The notes under the pieces are model-generated. The model had not been told where the DNA came from. It did no database searches and saw only the letters and a program-made list of their open reading frames with translations. A DNA stretch of 64,000 nucleotides from Bromus sterilis. Lineage: Eukaryota; Streptophyta; Magnoliopsida; Poales; Poaceae. The position numbers were made by a program, and so were the translations under genes. The stretch's first letter is position 1. Each line of letters opens with the position of its first letter. Positions 55,984 through 64,000 of this stretch are shown piece by piece. The stretch is from the NCBI GenBank assembly GCA_950022295.1, contig OX465598.1, positions 5,518,001-5,582,000 on the forward strand, written 5' to 3'.

Positions 55984-56460
55984 CACTACGAGAGAAGCTA
56001 TAGACGTCGACGGCCATCTCCCGTCGGCCTATACAAGAAGACCCTCGGCGTAGACGTACGCCGACGGTTGCCGTCGGCGTATCACCGTTGGCATATACTT
56101 CCTCGGACTAGCCTCCGAAGTCGTCGGCGTATCCATTGCAATCGGCGTAGGAATATACGCCGACGGCCAGGTCGTCGGCGTACGCGAGGTGGGGTCCATG
56201 CAGAGACTAACGGCCGGTTGACCTGGCTGTTGGCGTATCCCCGTTTGAATTTTTTTTAACTTTTTTCAATTGTTTTTGCATTTTTTAATTATTCATTATT
56301 ATTTTTATTGCTACGTGGGAAGCCTGGCCGTAGGCGTTTCCCGTTTGAAAAAATTTAAACTTTTATTTCAAAAAAAATTATTTTTTGTTTCAGTTTTTTC
56401 TTAAACTCATATCACTATGCTTAAACTCACGTCGCTATGCTTCATTTCAGGTTAAATTTT
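55984..56460 (+). mobile_element. CACTA transposon, left terminus
   Basis: Starts CACTACGAGAGAAGC and continues with dense direct and inverted copies of 'gccgacgg' and 'cgtcggcgta' (about 56005-56240), the subterminal pattern of CACTA elements. The right terminus was not found; the length is unknown and the end given is where the pattern stops. Confidence 0.6.
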
Positions 56461-56464
56461 TGAT

Positions 56465-56760
56465 TCAGGCATAACGCAGGCATAGATTCAGGCACAGATT
56501 CCGCGCAACCACAGTTTCGCGCAGACACATATTCAACCATACTTTCCGCGCATCCATAGTTTCACGCAATACAGTTTTTCGCGCAGGCACATATTCAACC
56601 ACAATTTTCGTGCAGCCACAGTTACGCGGCCACAGCGCAGGCACAGATTCAGCCACAGTTTCCGTGCAGCCACAGTTTCGTGCAACCACAGTTTTCCGCG
56701 CAGCCACACATCGCAGACACAGATTCAACCACCGTTTTCCGCGCAGCCACAATACTATAG
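56465..56760. repeat. Minisatellite of ~30-40 bp units
   Basis: Degenerate repeats of 'cgcgcagccacagtttcgc' and 'aggcacagattcaaccaca'. They may lie inside the CACTA element. The frames here (for example 56465-56797 minus, with repeated ARKTVVARN-like words) reflect the repeat and not a protein. Confidence 0.7.
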
Positions 56761-58112
56761 TTGTTGCTTCGCGTGGGACACGATCAGAACGCGACACTTG
56801 GGGGCTTTGGAGCGCACCAAAGCGACTTCTGCGGAGGCGCGAAAGAGGGTGCCCGCTGAACAGTGATTCCCCATATATCTCTTGTTACCCTCGTTAGTTG
56901 CGGGACATACTGCCTTCAAATATTATACTCCCTCCGATCCATATTAATGTATTTTAAGTTTATCTAGATACACATGCATCTAGTCTAAATACTTAACTAG
57001 ATACATACGAATCTATTATGGGGGCATTGTTGTCTCGTTTCCCACTTGTCACTTCTTGTCACCTGTCAGCTTCGGCTGCATGCATTAAGCACTTTCGGGT
57101 AGGCTCCTCGATCCGGTCTTCATCAGTGTATCAAAGAGGTCTGTTTCCAATTCGAAGTCTAGCTATTTTTTCTAACGTGGCAGGTGTGTCAGCTGCATAT
57201 AGATAAACTTGACCTGCACATTAATGACATGTTCTGTATACACCGGGGGGGCCATGGAAGGGTACACGTTGTAGACGGATTTTATCTGACGGGATTACGT
57301 TTCAAGGTAAGATATTGTGTCCAATTCAGACTCTAGCTATTTCTACCTAACAGACGTGACAAAGTCTCTGCGATAACAACGGCATAACATTAGTGTTCAT
57401 GTTGACAATAGTTTACTATTTTTCTGCGGTAACAGACGTGTCAAAGTCTCTGCGATGACAATATAGCGTTCTACCTAACAGACATGTCAAAGTCTCTGCG
57501 ATAACAACGGCATAACAGACGTGTCAAAGTTACCCTAAGAAAAAACAGACGTGTCAAAGTTACCCTAAAAAAACAGACGTGTCAAAGTATATGCGATAAC
57601 AACGGCATAACAATAGTTTACATGGAGGGAGATACAACGTAAGATCCGTCATTACCCGATAGTGTTCATGATATGATCTTATACTTCACAACAGTTCTAA
57701 CAAATACTAGGCAAAAAAAGAAACGTATTACCCCCCATTATAGTACCTGGTTACCTAAGTATACTAGACTTTTAAATAAACTGTTTGGCACTTGCAAAGA
57801 AACAGTTATGAAAAGCTACTATGTACTCTTGCAGTGCGAGCCATCTAAACTAATTAAAGATTAAGATGTTTCTCTGTTTGGGGTTAGAATGCTTATTTGC
57901 TTTCTTGGAGTATCGAGATTTTTTGTTGTTGGCTTATTAGCTCATCTAAGCGCTAGTAGTAATTAACTTTAAAGATGGGCAATGTAAGGCAAGAGACATT
58001 AGTTGCTAAAGTTAATTCTGATACCGAACTGAATCAAATCAATCAACATATAAATCAACACTTTCATAGATTCAATCATGATTTATATATCTACAGTTAT
58101 AACTCCCATGTC
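56761..58112. other. Intergenic with a half Stowaway end and a short interspersed repeat
   Basis: At about 56927 a single terminus 'tactccctccgatccatatt' occurs without a partner. Between 57355 and 57600 the word 'cagacgtgtcaaagt' (or a close variant) occurs about six times, often followed by 'ctctgcgat' or 'taccctaa', with 'aacaacggcataac' interspersed. No gene recognised. Confidence 0.5.
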
Positions 58113-58382
58113 TACTCCCTCCATCCCAAAAGAACTGTTATTCTAGTTTTTGCCTAAACTAAATTATCTTAAGTTTGACTAATTTTTTATGTAGCAGAGT
58201 ATAAGAAAATATTATATCAAATAGGTTTATTATAAAAATATATTTCATGGTAAATCTAATTATATTTAATTGATATGATAAAAATTGGTACTTTTTATAT
58301 AAATATGCATGGTCAAACTTAAGATGATTAACTTAGAAAAAACTAGAATGGCATGTACTCTCGTTTTAGGACGGAGAGAGTA
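58113..58382. mobile_element. Stowaway-type MITE upstream of the BBE-like gene
   Basis: TA-flanked element 58115-58380 (266 bp). Left CTCCCTCCATCCCAAAAGAA and right 'ttttaggacggagagag' are inverted, with 'cttaagtttgac' mirrored by 'gtcaaacttaag'. It ends 164 bp before the ATG at 58544, so it may affect the promoter. Confidence 0.82.
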
Positions 58383-58482
58383 TACTTATCAGCTTTGGTC
58401 ATTTTCCCTATAATAAAAAATAAAAAAATGTTTTATATTATGAAATGAAGATAGAGCCACAGATGAAGTTCAACACAAAGTG

Positions 58483-58494
58483 TCTATATATACG
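58483..58494 (+). promoter_or_regulatory. TATA box of the BBE-like gene
   Basis: 'tctatatatacg' lies about 55 bp before the ATG at 58544. Confidence 0.6.
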
Positions 58495-58543
58495 AGATCT
58501 CTAGCGCTCCAAGCCCTCCACACACAGTTGCCTTGAATTAATC

Positions 58544-60148
58544 ATGGCAAGAACACCAATGATGATCTTGCACCTTGTGGTAACCCTTTTCATCCTCCTC
58601 TCCAGCTCCAGCAAAACAGCATCCTCTTCAGCTGCTTCCAGCAGCAGCGATGTGGATGCGTTCCTCGGCTGCCTCTCCGCCGCCATTCCGCCTTCCCTCA
58701 TCAACACCCCAGCAACCAACGTTAACTCCTCCTACTCTCAACTCCTCATGTCCTCCGTCCGCAACCTACGCTACGTCTCGCCGGGCACGACCAGGCCCTT
58801 CGTGATCGTTGCCGCCACCGAGCCTGCTCATGTGCAGACCACCGTGGTCTGTGCCCGCCGGCATGGCGTTCGCACCCGCACCCGCAGCGGCGGCCACGAC
58901 TACGAGGGCCTCTCCTACGCCTCCCTCGACCCCCACGAGCGCTTCGCTGTGCTCGACCTCGGCCAGCTCCGCGCCATCCACGTCGACGCCTCCAGAGCCG
59001 AGGCCTGGGTCGGCTCCGGCGCCACGCTCGGCGAGCTCTACTACGCCGCCGCCGCCGCCAACCAGACGTTCGGGTTCCCCGCGGGCAACTGCCCCACCGT
59101 CGGCGTCGGCGGCCACCTCAGCGGCGGCGGGTTCGGCGCCCTGTCTCGAAAGTACGGCCTCTCCGCCGACAACGTCCTCGACGCCGTCGTGGTAGACGCC
59201 CAGGGGAGGCTGCTCAACAGGAGCACCATGGGGAAGGACCTCTTCTGGGCCATCCGCGGCGGCGGCGGCGAGAGCTTCGGCGTCGTCCTGTCGTGGAAGG
59301 TGCGGCTGGTGGCCGTCCCGGAGACCGTCACCGTCTTCAGCATCCGCCGGTCACGGAACCAGTCCGCCGTCGAACTCATAACCAAATGGCAGGCGATCGC
59401 GCCGGCCCTTCCCAGGGATCTCTACCTCCGGGTGCTCGTGCAGAACCAGCAAGCGGCCTTCGTCGCCCTGTTCCTCGGCCGGTGCGACCTCCTCGTCGAC
59501 ACCATGCGAGCTCACTTCCCTGACCTAGGAATGGAGGAACGGGACTGCCAGGAGATGAGCTGGGTCAAGTCCACCGTCTTCTTCTTCTACAACACGGCCA
59601 ACGTCCCAAACGAGGCGCTCCTCAACAGGACCAACCCAAACTACTTCCTCAAGGTCAAGTCCGACCACGTGCAGGAACCCATGACAAGGCAGGCGTGGGA
59701 GAGCTTGTGGTCCAACTGGCTCGAGAAGCCCGAGGCGGCGCTGCTCATGCTCGACCCCTACGGCGGCGTCATGGGCAGCATCTCGCCGTCGGCGACGCCG
59801 TTCCCGCACCGGAACTACCTCTACCAGCTCCAGTTCTTCTCGGTCTGGTTCGACAACGGGACGGCGGCGCTGGAGAAGAGGATGAGCTGGGTCAGGGGAG
59901 TGTACGAGGACCTGACGCCCTACGTGTCCAAGAACCCTAGATCTGTGTACGTCAACTACAGGGACCTGGACATAGGGACCAACGAGTTGGAGGGTGGTGT
60001 CACCAGCTACGCCAAGGCTAGGGTTTGGGGAGTCAAGTATTTCAAAGGTAATTTCAAGAGGTTGGCAGCCGTGAAGAGCAAGGTGGATCCTTCCGATTTC
60101 TTCCGGAACGAGCAGAGCATCCCTCCTCTTCCTGCTAAAAAATGGTAG
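58544..60148 (+). CDS. Berberine bridge enzyme-like FAD-linked oxidase (BBE-like)
   Basis: Intronless, 534 residues, a normal length for the family. Residues 1-26 are a signal peptide, so the enzyme enters the secretory path to apoplast or vacuole. The FAD-binding (PCMH-type) domain covers about 80-255: 'RSGGHDYEG' carries His118 for 8-alpha-histidyl FAD and 'PAGNCPTVGVGGH' carries Cys183 for 6-S-cysteinyl FAD, so bicovalent flavin attachment is expected. The C-terminal BBE domain ends with 'NYRDLDIGTN', 'ARVWGVKYFKGNFKRLA' and 'VDPSDFFRNEQSIPP'. Several N-glycosylation sites are present (N61-S-S, N173-Q-T and others). The family oxidises sugars, oligosaccharides, monolignols or alkaloid precursors; the substrate here cannot be read from sequence. 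In the RVWG segment most members have RAWGE(K/R)YF; here Val replaces Glu. The frame is intact, with a TATA box and a GC-rich body typical of an expressed grass gene. Confidence 0.95.
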   Translation: MARTPMMILHLVVTLFILLSSSSKTASSSAASSSSDVDAFLGCLSAAIPPSLINTPATNVNSSYSQLLMSSVRNLRYVSPGTTRPFVIVAATEPAHVQTTVVCARRHGVRTRTRSGGHDYEGLSYASLDPHERFAVLDLGQLRAIHVDASRAEAWVGSGATLGELYYAAAAANQTFGFPAGNCPTVGVGGHLSGGGFGALSRKYGLSADNVLDAVVVDAQGRLLNRSTMGKDLFWAIRGGGGESFGVVLSWKVRLVAVPETVTVFSIRRSRNQSAVELITKWQAIAPALPRDLYLRVLVQNQQAAFVALFLGRCDLLVDTMRAHFPDLGMEERDCQEMSWVKSTVFFFYNTANVPNEALLNRTNPNYFLKVKSDHVQEPMTRQAWESLWSNWLEKPEAALLMLDPYGGVMGSISPSATPFPHRNYLYQLQFFSVWFDNGTAALEKRMSWVRGVYEDLTPYVSKNPRSVYVNYRDLDIGTNELEGGVTSYAKARVWGVKYFKGNFKRLAAVKSKVDPSDFFRNEQSIPPLPAKKW

Positions 60149-61605
60149 ACCTAGCACCATGCATTTGGTGCGCAGTGTGTAGTGCTTGTGGATGATCGAT
60201 ACGAATTTCGTCTCTCTGTGTGATTTCGTGTGTGTCCTACTACATGTATATTATTGTTTTCACATTTATTATTTAATTTCGTGGGTTGGAAATAATTTGC
60301 CTCTGTGAAGTAACGTGTGTACCTTGTTTGGCTTGTTGAAAATGTACATTAATTGTCTATTACTTGTTCAAACATGAGCTCTGCATAAAATAATAGCTAA
60401 TCTGGAAAAGGCCCAGCGAGTCCATTTCTCATTGATGGCCGGCACGTTGCTAGCTAACGTGAGATTGGAGTTTCACGCGTGGTAACAGAGTGTTGGAGCA
60501 GAGCACAAACTAAAATATTTCTATCGGTGTCATCTAAGATCGTTCTCAATGGACATTTCATATTTGTGTTACCAAAAATGCCACATAAGCAAGATGTCAT
60601 TTCATTCACAGTTGGAATAGCTCCATAAAATTTTGTTTTTCTTATCGTTTCTAAGGCTAGACACCTGCATATATATATCTTGGAACAGTGTATGCATGAT
60701 TTCATGGTGATGAAACTCATTTCACCTCTTTATTCATTAATTCTTCATCACATCATTAAAACGCTGGTGTGTCACTTTATTTAATAAGAATAAAACTCCC
60801 ACCGATAATGGTATAAGGAAACCATACGTCTACTACTAATATAAAAAGCACCAGAGGTGTTGATCCAATATATCTGGTATCTCCAACTCGCTATATCCAA
60901 CGAACCACGGTCGCTCCATGTTTAGCGGCACAACACAACCTTACCCGCAAAAGAAAACGATTCGCACTAATCGCTTCGCTCGCTCTAGTCCATCTCCCCG
61001 CCCCCCACCGCGTGCCCCCTCTGGCTGTGCCGCCAGTCCGCTGCCCCCGCCTCTCCCTTCTTATCTCTGGAGCAGTGAGCCTCGGCGGCCGATGCACGAC
61101 GGAGGAGCCCCGATAGGCAAGGTACGACGGAGGAGCCCGGTGGGCAAGGCACGGGGAGAAACCCCGCGTGAGGCACAACAAGATGGGGTGCCTAGCCTTG
61201 AGCGGGGGCGGGAGGGGCGGCCGCCCTGAACCCCCTGGAGTGGAGGGGGGCTCCGATTTGTGCTGCCTCTACGCTAGACTTGGCCCAAAGTAGTAGTTCA
61301 CGACCTCCTATAACAGTTGTTGATGGTTGATCTGATGAGATCTGTGTGGCGTTGTTCGTGAAATTTCTAATCAGGCTGTTGCACGAGAATTTCCGAGAAA
61401 AAGGAATCTACAATCAACATGATGTTCAAAAAAATAAAAGACGAGGCTGGGGCAAAGCAGCTTTCCGTTTTACTTGCCCGTTGTTAATACTTTCCATACA
61501 GAGAACTATAAAGGACTGTAATTAATTTTTCTTTCCTCTTTGCACCGTTTGGTGCTTTGTATTTGTCCAGTCGGGACCCTCTTCTTTTTGGATGTAATTA
61601 CACTG
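60149..61605. other. 3' flank and intergenic, no gene seen
   Basis: 3' untranslated region of the BBE-like gene just after 60148. At about 60831 'tctactactaatataaaaag' resembles a grass Helitron 5' start, without a matching 3' end. A GC-rich stretch 60990-61240 is open on both strands with no recognised domain. Confidence 0.4.
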
Positions 61606-62253
61606 TTCATACATAAACTTGTAGCGTGGGTATAGTTTCATACAAGAACTTGCAAAATGACTCAACTGCCCCCTTAAACTTGTTTTGCGGAAACAAATTG
61701 ATACAAAGTAGCCTAAAACATGTCACGTCGGATGAGAGGCATACACACCGGTCGCTTGTGTATTATGCACAAATCCTCCAAGTATAGTAATTATCCAACC
61801 CGCAATCCCCAGAGGGAACTGGGAGTAGATAATTTAAAAACGAGCCCTAAGATAAAGCAAAACCATGGACTGAGCACAAACCTCTTCGCCTCTTTGTCTA
61901 CAAAACATGTATGTTAGTTAGTGATGTTCATGCTGAATTTTCCTAATTATCAGTGTTGCACTACAGATCCCTGTTGTTTCACCTAGTTTCAGTAAAAAAA
62001 TACGTAGCAAGTTCGTGATTATCACAGAATTTCAAACATAAAAAATATTTGTTTCAAACTAAAAGTATGTCGTATTCTCCTATAAATTATCTTGGACATG
62101 GGCCAACTGCTTACGATGATGTGTCATCCAACATGACAGCTTTTGGACTAATTTGTAACAGTTTGTTTCCGCAAAGCAAGTTTAGGGGTCGAGTTGTGTC
62201 ATTTTGCAAGTTTTTGTATGAAAATGTACCCTCACCGCAAGTTTATGTATGAA
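61606..62253. mobile_element. Long-TIR foldback element, 648 bp
   Basis: The first ~140 bp ('ttcatacataaacttg...aacttgcaaaatgac...gcggaaacaaa') are an imperfect inverted repeat of the last ~140 bp ('tttgtttccgc...gtcattttgcaagtt...caagtttatgtatgaa'). No transposase. A target duplication was not established, so the superfamily is uncertain; long TIRs suggest a MULE-type or foldback element. Confidence 0.75.
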
Positions 62254-63406
62254 TACTATAATCAACTCTCTTTTTAATATAATCGGCAGCTCTTCTGCCC
62301 GGTTCTTTCCAGAAAAAAAAATGCTCTTGTATCCTCCCCGTCTATGAACCTGGTGGTAGATGCAATTTGCAAAATCTCTTCCCACTGCCTCACAATGCTA
62401 GATAGCGCATATTCCGAAAGTATATGTCAGAATAATCCTATATCCGTCGCTTGATTAGATGTTTATCATTTTATTTTTGTCTTCATGTAAGTAACCATGC
62501 ATATTGTACAATAAGTCAAGTTGCTCTGCATATATACTGCAATATATATGATGGCAGGCATCAACTCATTTGCTGACCGATTATTGTGGATGGACGTTTA
62601 TATTCAGCCTTTTCCTAGTGAAGCCGCATTATCCTTCCAATCTTTTTTCCATACATGTACTCCACGTTGAGAAATATTTTGAAGCAACATGGTACTAGTT
62701 CTGCGTTTCTTATACTCTTTTCCATGCGAGGTGGGCGAATAAGTTGCGCCATCTCTTCCCATCATCATCACGAAGACATCAAATTAATTAAGATATCTTT
62801 GGCTTTTGATATTTTGTACCATTGGATCATTATTAAAAAATCAGTGGTGTATGTTCTTGTATACTTTTAATGCCATATTTATAGGCTCTCCCTCCCTCCT
62901 GGTGAACATCGTGGCTTTTTTTTAACACTAGAAGTAGAATAGTACTCCATCGTGGCTTTTTTTAACACTAGGAGTACTAATATATTTTTATTATTCTTCT
63001 TTGTGCATGTATATTTATGAAATAACGACCATACTGTACAATAAAGTCAAGCAGCTCTGAATACTACTGTGATATAAAAGGTGCCACCAACTAATTGCTG
63101 ACCGATTGCACGTCGCCGACAACGTGGTGAGTGGGATAATGTGATGATTTGGTCAACTTGTGCTGCCTGGCCGCTAGCTTTGTGCTGCTCTCACGTCGGC
63201 TGTGCCAATTGGGATGTCACACGTGGACGCACAAAGTCTGCGAGGGCAAGTCAACGCCGTGGCGTTTCCAGCACATCCCCGTGCCACCAACCACCGCGCG
63301 CGGGGGCGTAGGCTCCTGCCGGTGAGATCACCGCACGATCACGGGGGCGTCGGCTCTGGCGCCGCCACCACCCGGCCACCGGATTTACTTTTTTTTAAGG
63401 TCTTAC
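62254..63406. other. Intergenic, no gene seen
   Basis: A/T-rich. The phrase 'catcgtggctttttttaaca' recurs at about 62908 and 62948 (direct repeat, ~40 bp apart). Also paired blocks near 62500-62575 and 63030-63110 share 'gcatgta', 'tgtacaataa', 'gtcaag', 'gctctg' and 'gctgaccgatt', indicating an old ~530-bp-spaced duplication. Confidence 0.5.
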
Positions 63407-63663
63407 TACTTTCAGTCCTTTTTAGTTTGCATATAAGTTTTGTCTGAAGTCAACGCATCTTTACTTTGATCAAACTTGTACAAAAAAGTATTAACATTCA
63501 CAATGCAAAATTAGTACGGTTAGATTCATCATGAAACGTAGTTTCCTAATATATAAATTTTGTATTATAGATTTAGATATTTTTTTGTATAAATTTGGTC
63601 AACTTTGTAAAGTTTGACTTGGCACAAATCTAATACGCGGAGTAAAAAGGACCGAAGGGAGTA
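63407..63663. mobile_element. Stowaway/Mariner-type MITE, degenerate
   Basis: About 253 bp between TA dinucleotides. The right end 'gcggagtaaaaaggaccgaagggag' and left 'ctttcagtcctttttagtttgc' are inverted. Internal 'ttactttgatcaaactt' and 'ttggtcaactttgtaaagttt' match the family at 52991-53247. Confidence 0.68.
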
Positions 63664-63670
63664 CCAAACT

Positions 63671-64000
63671 TTATTCCTCTCCAGCCAAAAACATATCAAT
63701 ACAATTTTGATCATGAGGATTGCCGAGCCACACGTGGTGTCCTCGATCTAGGCTAAGGGAATGTCCGGCAAGATTATGAGAATCATAATTCGAGCTTCTA
63801 CTTTCGAAAATAAAATCGCAACTATCAAAACTATTGCAACGACTAAGAATATCCCTAATCGCCGTGGAATTAGCACCTCCATGGCCTTCTTTGACTTCAG
63901 AAACCACCCCTTTACAATCGCTAGAGACGATTAACTTTTTGTTATACAAGTCCATAGCCAGACTTTGTCCTTCCCGTATCGCAATCGTCTCCAGTATCTT
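63671..64000 (-). CDS. RNase H-like (RVT_3-type) domain, partial, runs off the window
   Basis: The minus frame is open from the window edge (64000) to the stop at 63671, about 109 codons, so the start lies outside. Motifs: 'ILETIAIREG' (the usual E..A...G helix), 'KLIVSSDCKGVVSEV' (strand with catalytic-type Asp), 'AIRDILSRC', 'CDFIFESRSSNYDSHNLAGH' (the R..N..AH..A motif) and 'WLGNPHDQNC'. This is the RNase H-type domain found at the end of plant LINE-like reading frames and in many small grass genes derived from them. It is probably a LINE remnant or a domesticated copy; only the 3' end is visible. Confidence 0.75.
   Translation of the reverse strand, partial: KILETIAIREGQSLAMDLYNKKLIVSSDCKGVVSEVKEGHGGANSTAIRDILSRCNSFDSCDFIFESRSSNYDSHNLAGHSLSLDRGHHVWLGNPHDQNCIDMFLAGEE

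Noticed and set aside
58766..59385. Antisense and shifted frames within the BBE-like gene
   Set aside because: High third-position GC in the real gene leaves other frames open; none has motifs.

Overview
The window is nuclear DNA of a grass, most likely a Triticeae species (wheat, Aegilops or barley group). It has no operons. It holds a full Copia element with Angela/BARE/WIS-type LTR termini nested inside a Tat-lineage Gypsy element, CACTA ends, Stowaway, Tourist and Helitron-type repeats, LINE fragments, and a few plant genes with introns, TATA boxes and paralogous decay. This placement is by pattern recognition; no database was searched.

Bases 1-20263 are nested transposons. A fragment of an old Gypsy-type element (1-1404) is interrupted by a minus-strand Gypsy element. 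That element's 3' LTR is 1410-1843 and its RNase H-integrase is 14762-16594; it has lost its 5' half. Between pol and the 3' LTR it carries an 11-fold array of a 65-bp double-hairpin unit and, on the opposite strand, an extra reading frame that looks like a B3 DNA-binding protein. A 9.3-kb Copia element (4214-13529) sits inside this region with a perfect CTATC target duplication. A GC-rich LTR-like block and a CACTA end (to 20263) follow.

Bases 20264-30890 are sparse. They hold a small secreted-protein gene (minus, 20685-21200), a foldback element, several MITEs, a tRNA-Pro(UGG) gene, a G-rich minisatellite and a 5'-truncated LINE.

Bases 30897-43877 (minus) hold the most notable gene, a Pib-like NLR. 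Five exons joined by four phase-0 introns encode a coiled coil, four successive nucleotide-binding modules and one ARC2-LRR tail. Only the fourth module has a canonical P-loop. A 17-bp tandem duplication breaks the LRR frame; without it the last exon is exactly 699 codons. The introns hold SINE/LINE-like retroposons, MITEs and a fresh ~660-bp tandem duplication.

Bases 46230-48460 hold two F-box gene remnants arranged head to head. Bases 48700-58500 are mostly repeats: TIR elements, a second copy of the GC-rich retroposon found in the NLR intron (with an 18-bp target duplication), two abutting Helitron-like elements, MITEs and a CACTA end. A complete intronless berberine-bridge-enzyme-like oxidase gene lies at 58544-60148 (+). 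The window ends with a long-TIR element, another MITE and the 3' end of an RNase H-like reading frame on the minus strand.

The genes do not form one pathway. The NLR and the BBE-like oxidase are both plausibly defence-related, but nothing seen here links them functionally.
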